This document shows, one piece after another, positions 45,391 to 54,479 of a stretch of DNA of 64,000 nucleotides. The notes below the pieces were generated by a model. That model saw nothing but the letters and a program-made list of their open reading frames with translations. It had not been told where the DNA came from and made no database searches. A program made the translations under genes and the position numbers. The stretch spans positions 1,579,001-1,643,000 of the forward strand of contig NZ_OX579588.1 of assembly GCF_951229915.1 (NCBI RefSeq). Reading direction: 5' to 3'. Each line of letters opens with the position of its first letter. Position 1 is the stretch's first letter. The stretch comes from Candidatus Ornithobacterium hominis (lineage in GTDB: Bacteria; Bacteroidota; Bacteroidia; Flavobacteriales; Weeksellaceae).

Positions 45391-45967
45391 ATTGATACAA
45401 ATTGCTCCCGTCTATAAAGTGAAAAACTTCTGGCGGCAGAAGTGGTCGCACATTTTTTTTCTCAGCAATAGCTTGACGAATGAACGTGGAAGAAATTTCA
45501 ATCACAGGGGCATTTTCTACTCTAAAGATTCGCTGCATATCCACTTGTGGCGTTTTACTGCCAGGGTGTAAGCGCGGGTAAACCCAAATATCATATTCGC
45601 TGACCAAAAACTCTGAATTTCTCCATTTGTGCAAGCCTCCTAAATTATCTTCACCCATGATGAGCGAAAATTCATGATGCGGGTATTTCTCTCTCAAAAT
45701 GGCTAAAGTTGTCACCGTATAATTAGGCTGTTGCAACCTAAATTCAATCGTGCTAGAAAATAAATTTGGGTAATTTTCTATCGCCAACTCCACCATATTG
45801 AGCCGCGTGTAATCATCAGTAAGGTTTTCATTTTTTTTGAACGGACTGCGAGGCGTCACTACAAACCATACTTGGTCTAAACTTGAATATTGCTGAATGT
45901 GGTGGGCTAAAATTAAATGCCCCTGATGAATGGGGTTGAAGGTTCCAAAAAATAATCCAATCTTCAT
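45389..45967 (-). CDS. nadD: Nicotinate-nucleotide adenylyltransferase
   Basis: NadD makes deamido-NAD in NAD synthesis. The 192-aa protein has the nucleotidyltransferase signature FFGTFNPIHQGHLILA at its N-terminus and ISSTFIRQAI near residue 160. Length is normal. It is divergent from recX with a 38-bp shared upstream region. Confidence 0.95.
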   Translation of the reverse strand: MKIGLFFGTFNPIHQGHLILAHHIQQYSSLDQVWFVVTPRSPFKKNENLTDDYTRLNMVELAIENYPNLFSSTIEFRLQQPNYTVTTLAILREKYPHHEFSLIMGEDNLGGLHKWRNSEFLVSEYDIWVYPRLHPGSKTPQVDMQRIFRVENAPVIEISSTFIRQAIAEKKNVRPLLPPEVFHFIDGSNLYQ

Positions 45968-46005
45968 ATTTGTAGTTTTTCGATGTAAAAATATAATTTA
46001 GCAAC

Positions 46006-46497
46006 GTGAAACCACAAAAATCTTTTACTGTCGACGAAATTAAGGAAAAAATGGGGCATTATTGTGCTTACCAAGACCGATGCCATTTTGATGTAGAGAA
46101 AAAATTGAATGAATTCCATCTGATTCCTGAAGCTCGAGAAGCAATTTTGATTTACTTGATTCAAGAAAATTTTTTGAATGAAGAGCGTTTTGCTCACAGT
46201 TTTGTGCGAGGGAAGTTTAATCAAAAAAAGTGGGGGAAATTGAAAATTAAAGTGGAATTAAAAAAACGTTCAATCCTGCCCCGATTGGTTGAGCAAAGTC
46301 TGAGCAAGGAAATCGATGCAGATGAATATTACCAAACGGCAAAAGATTTAATTCAGAAAAAAATCCAACTTATTCAAGAAAAAAATGAGTTCCGTAGAAA
46401 AATGAAAGTAGTGAATTATATGCAACAAAAGGGCTATGAATCGGCACTTATTTTTGAGATTTATGAGGATTTATCAAACAATATTTCAATAGGGTAA
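46006..46497 (+). CDS. recX: RecX-family regulator of RecA
   Basis: RecX modulates RecA filaments. The 163-aa protein has the repeated three-helix modules (CAYQDRCHFDVEKKL, NFLNEERFAHSFVRGKFNQKKWG and C-terminal RKMKVVNYMQQKGYE). It starts with a GTG at 46006; the next in-frame ATG would remove conserved residues. Its last 37 bp overlap the end of the convergent pabC-like gene. Confidence 0.88.
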   Translation: MKPQKSFTVDEIKEKMGHYCAYQDRCHFDVEKKLNEFHLIPEAREAILIYLIQENFLNEERFAHSFVRGKFNQKKWGKLKIKVELKKRSILPRLVEQSLSKEIDADEYYQTAKDLIQKKIQLIQEKNEFRRKMKVVNYMQQKGYESALIFEIYEDLSNNISIG

Positions 46498-47054
46498 ATA
46501 TTTTCTTCCAAATCCAGCATGGCGTTAATCAAACCAAATTTCTCAAAATCCACCAAGTTTTTCACGCCAATTCCTAAGGGTTTAATTAATTTATTATCTA
46601 GTAAAAACTGCCGTTTTGTCCCGTTGAGCAGATAAGTTTCTGGCGTGAACCATTCCCGATTTTTGTAAAAAACTAAATTAGCGTAGCTGCTGTCTGTGAT
46701 TTGATTTTTCTGGATGAAAATAGGTTCAAATTTTTGAAAGGCTTTAAAAAAATCTCTGTTTTTATATTTAAAAGAATAATCAAAACCTTCCGCTTCTACC
46801 AATGTAAAATGCTTATGCTGCTGCGCCTGATACGCTTGCCATTCCACTAAATGAACTTTCTCGGCGTATTCCACTCTGATTTTTATTTTCCCTTTTTGGG
46901 GAATTTCTAAAGGCTTTAAAAATTCTTCTAATTCAAAAGCTTTTCTTTTAAAATTTTGCTGAAAAGTCTGATTAACCCGCCGTTGATGATACGCTAAATT
47001 TCTAATTTCACCATCGATGGCACAGATGCTTTCAATGAATTTTTTTTCTATCAT
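46461..47054 (-). CDS. Aminotransferase class IV / aminodeoxychorismate lyase-like
   Basis: The 197-aa protein is a short PLP class IV enzyme, probably PabC. Seen are an N-terminal ICAIDGEIRNLAYHQRRVNQTFQQNF, the lysine-bearing middle (YKNRDFFK), and C-terminal KRQFLLDNKLIKPLGIGVKNL and GLINAMLDLEENIYPIEIL. It overlaps pabB by 4 bp (ATGA), so the two work together, making p-aminobenzoate for folate. It is about 80 residues shorter than E. coli PabC, as in many Bacteroidetes. Confidence 0.8.
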   Translation of the reverse strand: MIEKKFIESICAIDGEIRNLAYHQRRVNQTFQQNFKRKAFELEEFLKPLEIPQKGKIKIRVEYAEKVHLVEWQAYQAQQHKHFTLVEAEGFDYSFKYKNRDFFKAFQKFEPIFIQKNQITDSSYANLVFYKNREWFTPETYLLNGTKRQFLLDNKLIKPLGIGVKNLVDFEKFGLINAMLDLEENIYPIEILFDKSS

Positions 47055-48007
47055 CTAGGGATATATATTTTATCTTGAATTTCCTGATATTCCTCTTTTG
47101 CTATGCTCTGAGCTGTAATGCCGCCACCGCTTTTGTAAAAAAATTGCCCATCTATTTTCTCAATAAAACGGATCATCACAGCGGTATTTAAATTTTTGCC
47201 ATCAAAATGCCCCGCAATTCCAGTATAGAAACCCCGCTGATGCGTTTCTGCAGAGTGGATGATTTCTAAAGTTTTTGGTTTTGGTGCGCCCGAAATAGAA
47301 CCTGCTGGCAATAATTTTTGAAGCATTTCGCCCATTTGGTTTTGCCAATTTTGCGGTAACTTCCCTTCAATTTCTGAACTGGCTTGGTAAATCGACCCTT
47401 TTTGCGTTTTAATTTCCTCCAAGTACCTAAATTTATTGACTTTCACTTCTTTTGAAATCAAATTCAAATCGTTTCTCAGCAAATCAACAATGGTAAAATG
47501 CTCTGCTAATTCCTTTAGATTTTGGATTAATTTCTCTTTCGCTTGTGGAATTTCTGCATTGATGGTTCCTTTCATCGGGAAAGTGAAAATTTTATTTTCT
47601 CGCGTCGAGATAAAGGTTTCTGGCGAAAAACAAACCCATTTATCTTTAAATAAAATTTTGTATTTAGCTCGGCTGGTTTCAAAAATTTCTTTTAGTGAAT
47701 AATTAATTTCTAAAGGCGTAGAAAATGTTAGATTAGCTAAATAAGAATCACCACGTTGCAGAGCATTTTGCACGATTTTATAAGCCTTAAAAAATTTTTT
47801 TTCATCAATGGGCTTAGGGTAAATTTCCAAAGGCTTTAAATTTTTTTTTGATTTTTCTGAAAAATCAAAAATGACATCGCTGTTTTCTTTTTCAGAAAAA
47901 ACATGTCCATTTTCTCCTGTAAAATCAATGATAAAATAGCAAGGCTTCTGAGCTTTGCCATGCTGGTTTAAAGTTTCAACCCAGGAAGTAGAAAAATCAA
48001 TTGCCAA
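47051..48007 (-). CDS. pabB: Aminodeoxychorismate synthase component I, short form
   Basis: The 318-aa protein makes aminodeoxychorismate from chorismate. It contains the chorismate-binding core: ALQRGDSYLANLT, CFSPETFI, FPMKGTIN, HFTIVDLLRNDLN, LPAGSISGAPKPKTLEII and GFYTGIAGHF, ending GGGITAQSIAKEEYQEIQDK. It lacks the N-terminal part of longer PabB proteins. The start is TTG at 48007, one base after the osmC stop, with no ATG option upstream; translational coupling seems likely. Glutamine amidotransferase partner PabA is not here. A full palindromic repeat lies inside the gene (47776-47802). Confidence 0.92.
   Translation of the reverse strand: MAIDFSTSWVETLNQHGKAQKPCYFIIDFTGENGHVFSEKENSDVIFDFSEKSKKNLKPLEIYPKPIDEKKFFKAYKIVQNALQRGDSYLANLTFSTPLEINYSLKEIFETSRAKYKILFKDKWVCFSPETFISTRENKIFTFPMKGTINAEIPQAKEKLIQNLKELAEHFTIVDLLRNDLNLISKEVKVNKFRYLEEIKTQKGSIYQASSEIEGKLPQNWQNQMGEMLQKLLPAGSISGAPKPKTLEIIHSAETHQRGFYTGIAGHFDGKNLNTAVMIRFIEKIDGQFFYKSGGGITAQSIAKEEYQEIQDKIYIPR
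47776..47802. repeat. Palindromic AAGSCTT repeat inside pabB
   Basis: A well-formed coding copy encoding KKFFKAYKI on the minus strand; a degenerate one follows at about 47826-47845 (NLKPLEI). Confidence 0.65.
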
Positions 48008-48008
48008 A

Positions 48009-48413
48009 TTAGTCTAAAATTACAGGATTAGCTGCTTGAATAACCTTTGAAACTGGGCATTTAGAGCTGATTTCATACAAGCGTTGCTTTTGCTCTTTGG
48101 TTAATTTTTCATCATTTTCAAAACTGATATTTTTATGAAACTCCAACTCATTATTATCATTTTTGATGCTATAAATTTCCACAAAAATTTCTCCTGTTTT
48201 CCATTCTTTTCTATCAGCATACATTCTAAGCGTAATCCCGATGCAACCCGCCAGTGCGCTTGCAAGGGCATCCATGGGTGTCATTCCTTGGTTGGTCCCC
48301 CCTTGGTCTTCTGGCTCATCCAAGGTTAAAGCAAATCCTCTAGCGTTGATTGTTCCTTTGTAGCCTCCTTCAGGGAGTTTAAAGCTAACTTCATTACTTT
48401 TTCTTTTATTCAT
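48009..48413 (-). CDS. OsmC-family peroxiredoxin-like protein
   Basis: I use the ATG at 48413 (MNKRKSNEVSF, 134 aa); a start 18 bp upstream would extend the overlap with rlmL. The OsmC/Ohr fold is shown by GMTPMDALASALAGCIGITLRMYADRK with the first reactive Cys, and SKCPVSKVIQAANP with the second. It likely reduces organic hydroperoxides. It lies between rlmL and pabB in a tightly packed, probably co-transcribed minus-strand cluster. Confidence 0.9.
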   Translation of the reverse strand: MNKRKSNEVSFKLPEGGYKGTINARGFALTLDEPEDQGGTNQGMTPMDALASALAGCIGITLRMYADRKEWKTGEIFVEIYSIKNDNNELEFHKNISFENDEKLTKEQKQRLYEISSKCPVSKVIQAANPVILD

Positions 48414-49530
48414 AAATTTCGTATTTAACAAATTCTGTTTCGATTTTCCCGTTGTACATCTTCATCTTCTGTGTAGGTTTCAGCCCAATATTTTTAATTT
48501 CTTCGGTGTCTGAAGTGATTAGCCAAACATAGGTATTTGGGTAATTTTCTTTAAAAGTTTCCCCCATTTTTTGATAAAAATCTTCGGTAGAAATTTCCAT
48601 CCTTTCGCCATAAGGTGGATTAAAAATGACTAGCAGTGGGAATAAATCTTTTTTCGTTTGGAAGAAGTTGACTTGCTTTAATTTTATAAAATCCTGTAAA
48701 TTAGCGCTTTTCACATTTTGCTCTGCAACTTTTACCATTAGCATATTAATGTCATAACCCCATATTTCTCCTGAAAAATCTTGAATTCGATTCAACCGAG
48801 TTTCTTTAATTTTCTCCCATAATTTGGCATCAAAATCCTTCCAATGCATAAAAGAAAAATCTTTACGGTGCAATTGAGCGGGGATGTTCATCGCTATCAT
48901 CGCCGCTTCTATAGGCAGGGTTGCACTACCACACATTGGGTCAAGAAAATTGCCTTTGCCTTCCCAACCTGCCATTTTGAGCAGTCCTGCAGCCATAACT
49001 TCATTGATGGGTGCAGGGCCAGTCTCAACGCGATACCCTCTCTTGAAAAGTGGTTCTCCTGAGGTATCCAAAGATAGGGTGACCGTCGTGTGAGATATGT
49101 GTAAATTGACGATAATATCAGGTTGATTTTTTTCGACATTTGGTCTCTTGCTGAACTTTTCCATAAAACGATCTGCAATAGCGTCTTTTACTCGTAAAGC
49201 AGCAAATTGAGAATGTTTAAAGTTGGGTGAGTAAATCGTAAAATCAATACGAAAGGTTTGATTGAAATTAAATATTTCTTCCCAAGTAAAGTCTTTGGCT
49301 AATTCATAAAGTTCATCTTCGTTTTTAGCTTTTGCTTTTTTCAAAGGTTTTAAAATCCGTAGAGCTGTACGCAAACTATAGTTGGCTTTGTACATAAAGC
49401 CTGTATCACCGTAGAATTCAACCAATCTGTTTTTTATTTTGACATCTGCTCCACCGAGCTCACTGACTTCTTTGGCTAAAATAGTTTCAAAACCATAAAG
49501 CGTTTTGGCTTGCATTAAAAAGTTTTCCAC
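48406..49530 (-). CDS. THUMP-domain 23S rRNA/tRNA guanine methyltransferase, RlmL-like
   Basis: The 374-aa class I methyltransferase has an N-terminal THUMP domain (to about residue 150). It has an RFM methylase domain with FLDPMCGSATLPIEAAMIA near residue 195, GYDINMLMVKVAEQN and the catalytic FNPPYGERM. It resembles RlmL N-terminal half or TrmG10/Trm14. The start may be the second ATG (49515). It leads the rlmL-osmC-pabB-pabC cluster. Confidence 0.9.
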   Translation of the reverse strand: MENFLMQAKTLYGFETILAKEVSELGGADVKIKNRLVEFYGDTGFMYKANYSLRTALRILKPLKKAKAKNEDELYELAKDFTWEEIFNFNQTFRIDFTIYSPNFKHSQFAALRVKDAIADRFMEKFSKRPNVEKNQPDIIVNLHISHTTVTLSLDTSGEPLFKRGYRVETGPAPINEVMAAGLLKMAGWEGKGNFLDPMCGSATLPIEAAMIAMNIPAQLHRKDFSFMHWKDFDAKLWEKIKETRLNRIQDFSGEIWGYDINMLMVKVAEQNVKSANLQDFIKLKQVNFFQTKKDLFPLLVIFNPPYGERMEISTEDFYQKMGETFKENYPNTYVWLITSDTEEIKNIGLKPTQKMKMYNGKIETEFVKYEIYE

Positions 49531-49680
49531 TCTGTAAATTTAAGGAAAGATTTATTTAAAGTGTTATTTCCTTTAAAATTTTCTAAGGCTTTATTTAAAT
49601 AAAAATTTTTATTGGGTTAAATAACTGGAATTTGAAAAATAAGTGAATAAGCTTTTAAATCATCTCATTCTTAAAAAATA

Positions 49681-49706
49681 AAAGGTGGTTTTATTTACCA
49701 CCTTTT
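49681..49706 (-). terminator. Terminator of the nqr operon
   Basis: AAAGGTGGT and ACCACCTTT form a perfect stem with a T-rich loop just after the nqrF stop, with A/T runs on both sides. Confidence 0.85.
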
Positions 49707-49712
49707 ATTTTT

Positions 49713-51050
49713 TTATCCTCCGAAATCATCAAATCTTACATTCTCTTTTGGTACCCCAAATTCATCGCACATCTTTACGACAGCATCATTCATTAATGGT
49801 GGTCCACAAAAGTAAAACTCTACATCTTCTGGTGTTTCGTGTTGATTCAGATAATTATCTATCAACGCTTGATGAACAAAACCTACGAAACCATCACCTT
49901 CTTGGTCATGAATATCCTTTTTAGCTTTCCAATTATCTTCTTCTAAAGGCTCAGATAGCACCAAATAAAAATTGAAATTATCAAATTTTTGAGCTAAATC
50001 CTCAAAATATCTCACATAGAAAAGTTCTCTTTTAGACCGACCTCCATACCAATAAGATACTTTTCGGTTTGTCTTTAAGGTATGGAATAATTGATAAAGG
50101 TGTGAACGCATCGGCGCCATTCCTGCTCCACCACCAATGTAGATCATTTCTGAATCGGAATCCTCATTGATAAAGAATTCACCAAAAGGTCCTGAAATCA
50201 CACACTCATCACCTTCTTTTAAACTAAAGATATAAGAGGAAGCAACACCTGGGTTCACATCCATCCATTTGTTATTCTTTCTATCAAATGGAGGTGTTGC
50301 GATACGTACATTTAGCATGATTTCTCTTCCTTCAGCAGGATAAGAAGCCATTGAATAAGCTCGTTCCACTCCTTCCTCATCATTTTTCATCACAAGCGAC
50401 CAAAGACCGAATTTATCCCATTCCATCTTAAATTTATCAGGTTCTCCTGGATGATCTTCAGGGTGAGCAGTAATATCCATATCTTTGAATTGAATAGTAC
50501 ATTTAGGTACTTCAATTTGAATATACCCTCCTGCCTTGTATTCCATATCTTCTGGAATTTCAACTACAAATTCCTTGATAAAAGATGCTACGTTGTAATT
50601 TCTAACGACTTTTGCTTTAAATTTTTTAATTCCAAAAATTTCTTCTGGAATTCTAATTTTCATGTCTTGTTTTACTTTCACTTGACATGCTAAACGAGCT
50701 CCTTGCTGAAGTTCTTTTCTTGTGAAGTGGGGTGTTTCGGTAGGTAAGGCTTCTCCTCCTCCTTCGTCTACATGGCATTCACATTGAAGGCAAGTACCTC
50801 CACCACCACATGCAGAGGGTAAAAATATTTTCTTTTCTCCTAATGTTGACAATAAAGACCCTCCTGAAGGGACTGTAATCTTTTCATTATCATTTATCGT
50901 AACTTGAACAGGCCCTGATGGAGCTAATTTTTGTTTTGTAAATAATAAAATACCTACTAAAAATAAAATTAATACTAAAAATGCAACTACTGCTGCCAAT
51001 ATAGTCGTTCCTGCTGAAGCTGCTGCAAATGTATAAAGTAATAAATTCAT
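49713..51050 (-). CDS. nqrF: Na+-NQR subunit F
   Basis: NqrF takes electrons from NADH. The 445-aa protein has an N-terminal transmembrane helix (TTILAAVVAFLVLILFLVGILLF). A 2Fe-2S domain with CGGGGTCLQC and a later Cys in ARLACQVKV follows. The FAD domain has RAYSMASYP near residue 214, and the NADH domain has IGGGAGMAPMRSH, ending FDDFGG. Complete and normal in length. Last gene of nqrABCDEF, 2 bp after nqrE. Confidence 0.97.
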   Translation of the reverse strand: MNLLLYTFAAASAGTTILAAVVAFLVLILFLVGILLFTKQKLAPSGPVQVTINDNEKITVPSGGSLLSTLGEKKIFLPSACGGGGTCLQCECHVDEGGGEALPTETPHFTRKELQQGARLACQVKVKQDMKIRIPEEIFGIKKFKAKVVRNYNVASFIKEFVVEIPEDMEYKAGGYIQIEVPKCTIQFKDMDITAHPEDHPGEPDKFKMEWDKFGLWSLVMKNDEEGVERAYSMASYPAEGREIMLNVRIATPPFDRKNNKWMDVNPGVASSYIFSLKEGDECVISGPFGEFFINEDSDSEMIYIGGGAGMAPMRSHLYQLFHTLKTNRKVSYWYGGRSKRELFYVRYFEDLAQKFDNFNFYLVLSEPLEEDNWKAKKDIHDQEGDGFVGFVHQALIDNYLNQHETPEDVEFYFCGPPLMNDAVVKMCDEFGVPKENVRFDDFGG

Positions 51051-51052
51051 TG

Positions 51053-51793
51053 TTATTTATTTTCTTTTAAATCAACATACGCTGTATTTTTACTTTTTTC
51101 AGCGTTGTCTTCATGAATATTTTTATTTTCTTGAATTTGAGCAGAACTTTCTTCTACTTCTGTTTTTTTACCATCACTGGTTAACATTCCACCAAAGCTC
51201 ATAAATCCAATGGCCATCAATCCTGTTGTGATAAATGTAATTCCTAACCCTCGTAGCGGAGCTGGAACATGAGAATATCTTATTTTTTCTCGTATAGCAG
51301 CAATGGCTAGTATAGCTAAAAACCAACCAATCCCAGAGCTTATTCCATAGTTGAAAGCTAAGCCTATAGAAGGAATATCTCTCGATTGCATGAATAAAGA
51401 GCCTCCTAAAATGGCACAATTTACAGCAATTAAAGGTAAGAAAATACCTAGTGAGTTATATAAAGAAGGTGCAAATTTTTCTACAATAATTTCCACTAAC
51501 TGAACCATGGTTGCTATGGTTGCAATAAACAGAATGAATGAAAGAAAGCTTAAATTGACATCTGCAAATTGTGGTCCTATCCAAGCTAAAGCTCCATCTC
51601 TTAATACATATTGATCTAAAAGCCAGTTCATTGGAACTGTGACAGCTAATACAAATATAACGGCCGCACCTAATCCAACTGCGGTCGAAACTTTTTTAGA
51701 AACTGCCAAGTAAGAGCACATTCCTAAAAAAGTTGCAAATACCATATTGTTAACAAATATGGATTTAAAAAATAATTCGATATGTTCTAACAT
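51053..51793 (-). CDS. nqrE: Na+-NQR subunit E
   Basis: A 246-aa integral membrane subunit with six transmembrane helices ([103 protein letters not shown]). It carries a conserved cysteine that ligates the intramembrane iron-sulfur cluster. About 40 hydrophilic residues ([20 protein letters not shown]) extend beyond the usual ~200 aa end. Confidence 0.96.
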   Translation of the reverse strand: MLEHIELFFKSIFVNNMVFATFLGMCSYLAVSKKVSTAVGLGAAVIFVLAVTVPMNWLLDQYVLRDGALAWIGPQFADVNLSFLSFILFIATIATMVQLVEIIVEKFAPSLYNSLGIFLPLIAVNCAILGGSLFMQSRDIPSIGLAFNYGISSGIGWFLAILAIAAIREKIRYSHVPAPLRGLGITFITTGLMAIGFMSFGGMLTSDGKKTEVEESSAQIQENKNIHEDNAEKSKNTAYVDLKENK

Positions 51794-51804
51794 TGTTAAT
51801 GAAA

Positions 51805-52458
51805 TTAGTGAGCTTCGCTCTCAATTAGTTTTTTATTTTTAATTCTTTGAATCCAAATGATAATACCCAAAGTTATTAATGCCATTGGAGATAACAACAT
51901 GAAACCATTATTTTCATAGCCCAAAGCATATAGGCCTGTTTTCTGTATAGGGTCTCCTAATACAGGGTATCCTAATAATGTTCCTGAACCTAAAAGTTCT
52001 CTAAAGAAACCTACAATAATTAGAATAATTCCATACCCAGCCGCATTACCTATACCATCTAAAAATGAATCCCAGGGCTTATTACCTAAAGCAAATGCTT
52101 CAAAACGTCCCATAATAATACAATTGGTAATAATCAAACCAATAAATACAGAAAGTTGCTTGCTCAGCTCATAAGCAAAAGCTTTCAAAACTTGGTCTAC
52201 AATAATTACTAGTGCTGCTACAACTACCAATTGTACTATAATTCTAATTTTAGAAGGTATAACATTTCTCAGTAAAGAAATTACAACATTTCCCATTCCT
52301 AACACAAATACAACTGATAGCGCCATTACAATCGAAGCCTTCAATTGTGCTGTAATCGCTAATGCCGAACAAATCCCAAGTACTTGAACCGTGATAGGGT
52401 TATCATCATTCAATGGATTTGTGACTAGAGCTCTGTGCTTTTTTGATAATAAAGCCAT
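51805..52458 (-). CDS. nqrD: Na+-NQR subunit D
   Basis: A 217-aa membrane subunit paralogous to NqrE, with six helices and the conserved [13 protein letters not shown] cysteine near residue 29 and [13 protein letters not shown] near residue 110. These cysteines share the intramembrane Fe-S site with NqrE. 11 bp downstream of... nqrE follows it; order is conserved. Confidence 0.96.
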   Translation of the reverse strand: MALLSKKHRALVTNPLNDDNPITVQVLGICSALAITAQLKASIVMALSVVFVLGMGNVVISLLRNVIPSKIRIIVQLVVVAALVIIVDQVLKAFAYELSKQLSVFIGLIITNCIIMGRFEAFALGNKPWDSFLDGIGNAAGYGIILIIVGFFRELLGSGTLLGYPVLGDPIQKTGLYALGYENNGFMLLSPMALITLGIIIWIQRIKNKKLIESEAH

Positions 52459-52461
52459 AAT

Positions 52462-53229
52462 TTATTTTTTTGATAATTTAAGAAGATATGGCAAGTACAT
52501 ATCTAATGTGTTATTAATCATTGCTGTGACACCATCTCCTGTAATAGTCGCTCCAGAGATTGCATCTACTTTAAAGTCATCTTTTCTTTCATTTAGAGGG
52601 TCCATATTTCCTTTTGCTACAGTAATTCCTTCTAAATTGTTATTCTCATCAAGAATTTTTTCACCATGAAAATCATCCATGAAATAGCGTTCTTTAATAT
52701 TCGCCCCTAAACCTGGAGTCTCACTTGCGTGATCGAAATAAACGCCCTGCACTTCCAAGTCATTATTTAAAGCTAAATAACCCCAAATAGCATCCCACAA
52801 ACCTTTCCCTCTCATCGGTATGATATAAAATTCTTGATTATCTCTCTCTCCTATGAAAAGAGGAAGTCTTCTTTGGTAGTCTGTTTTTTTTGATAATTCT
52901 TCTTCTTTTTTGATATCAATGGTAAAAGCTTCAGGATCTTCTTTCATTTCATCTCCTTGCAAAACATATTGTTTCTTGATGTATTTCTTAAATTCAGTTT
53001 CCGCTTTTTCTGCTGGGATAAAGTTTACTGATCCTGCCCCCGTGTAAGGTTCTTCATCTTGATTTTCACCCATTGCATATAAAATATTCTGCTGAGTCTC
53101 TAATCTTTCGTTTTCTTTTATTTTACCGTTAAGAGATGATGCTACAAAAGCCAATATAGCCCCTACAACTACCACCATTATAACAGCAAAAACAACTGTA
53201 TATACGTTACTGTCAGTATTTTTTGCCAT
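52462..53229 (-). CDS. nqrC: Na+-NQR subunit C
   Basis: A 255-aa subunit anchored by one N-terminal helix (VVFAVIMVVVVGAILAFVASSL). The covalent-FMN motif SGATIT near residue 231 (FKVDAISGATITGDGV) provides the threonine that ApbE flavinylates. The FMN-binding domain includes WDAIWGYLAL and FDHASETPGLGANI. ApbE itself is not in the window. Confidence 0.97.
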   Translation of the reverse strand: MAKNTDSNVYTVVFAVIMVVVVGAILAFVASSLNGKIKENERLETQQNILYAMGENQDEEPYTGAGSVNFIPAEKAETEFKKYIKKQYVLQGDEMKEDPEAFTIDIKKEEELSKKTDYQRRLPLFIGERDNQEFYIIPMRGKGLWDAIWGYLALNNDLEVQGVYFDHASETPGLGANIKERYFMDDFHGEKILDENNNLEGITVAKGNMDPLNERKDDFKVDAISGATITGDGVTAMINNTLDMYLPYLLKLSKK

Positions 53230-53230
53230 C

Positions 53231-54466
53231 TTACGCTGTTTTAACCTTTATTCTTTTTTTACGTTTTTTAATATTTCCTTGAATGATATAATAATCAATC
53301 GTAGGAGCAAATACATTCATTAATAAAATTGCTAACATTACGCCCTCAGGGTATGCTGGATTAAAAATTCGTATCATAATAGCAATAAAACCTGCTAAAA
53401 ATCCATATATCCATTTTCCTTTATTCGTTTGAGATGCTGTCACTGGATCTGTTGTCATATATACCGCACCAAAAGCAAATCCACCAAGTAATAAATGCTT
53501 CCACCAAGGAGTACTCATCAATCCATAAAATTTACTTCCTGCATCAACCCATCCGCTTGTTACTGCAAAATTAAAAATTAATCCCATCACTATTCCGCCT
53601 AAGAATGTTGACAATATAATCCTCCAACTTCCTACTTTAGTAAAGATTAGATACAACGCCCCTAAAAGAATAAGCAATGTAGAGGTTTCACCCACGGAAC
53701 CAGGAATAAAACCTAAAAACATATCCATTACACTATAAGATATGCTGTGATTTTGAGCTAAAGAACCTAAGATGGTTTCTCCCGAAATAGCATCAATATT
53801 AGCTCCAGCAGCAATTTCATTGGTTCTTTCTACAGCTCCTTGCACCCATACTTTATCTCCACTCATCCAAGTCGGGTAAGCGAAGAATAAAAATGCACGG
53901 ATGGTAAGGGCTGGATTTAGGATATTCATTCCTGTACCTCCAAAAACCTCTTTCCCTATCACAACGCCAAAAGCTACTGCTACCGCTAACATCCATAATG
54001 GCAAATCAATTGGTACAATCAACGGCACCAACATGCCAGTAACCAAATAACCTTCTTCTACTTCATGTCCTTTGATTGCTGCAAACAAAAATTCAACTCC
54101 TAGACCAACTCCGTAGGAAACAATAAGCAAGGGAAGTATTTTCTTTAAGCCTATCCAAATGTAATCCCAAGCCATTCCTGTGCTGAATGAATCTAAAAAT
54201 CCAGGAACAGGAGCGTTGTAAGCCGCGTCATTCAAAAAATGTTGGTAGCCCGCATTCCATATCCCAAAAAGCAAGCATGGAATTAAAGCTATAATGACTG
54301 TATTCATCACCCTCTTTAAATCTGACGCGTCATGAATCTGAGAGCCTCTGTCTGCAGAAACAATATTTGGCGTATATAAAAAGGTATGAAATGCGTTGAA
54401 TACAGGAGATATTTTGGTCCCTCTGTATTTTTCTTTTAAATTATGTAAACTATTTTTTAAACTCAT
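53231..54466 (-). CDS. nqrB: Na+-NQR subunit B
   Basis: The membrane subunit that carries riboflavin/FMN and couples to Na+. I start it at the ATG at 54466 (411 aa); a TTG 21 bp upstream would overlap nqrA by 8 bp. About ten helices are seen. The covalent-FMN region reads DAISGETILG near residue 220 where the NqrB/C consensus is Dxx(S/T)GAT: the Thr is present, but Ala is replaced by Glu. VTASQTNKGKWIYGFL lies near the C-terminus. Confidence 0.95.
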   Translation of the reverse strand: MSLKNSLHNLKEKYRGTKISPVFNAFHTFLYTPNIVSADRGSQIHDASDLKRVMNTVIIALIPCLLFGIWNAGYQHFLNDAAYNAPVPGFLDSFSTGMAWDYIWIGLKKILPLLIVSYGVGLGVEFLFAAIKGHEVEEGYLVTGMLVPLIVPIDLPLWMLAVAVAFGVVIGKEVFGGTGMNILNPALTIRAFLFFAYPTWMSGDKVWVQGAVERTNEIAAGANIDAISGETILGSLAQNHSISYSVMDMFLGFIPGSVGETSTLLILLGALYLIFTKVGSWRIILSTFLGGIVMGLIFNFAVTSGWVDAGSKFYGLMSTPWWKHLLLGGFAFGAVYMTTDPVTASQTNKGKWIYGFLAGFIAIMIRIFNPAYPEGVMLAILLMNVFAPTIDYYIIQGNIKKRKKRIKVKTA

Positions 54467-54479
54467 TTTTTCTTGAAAT

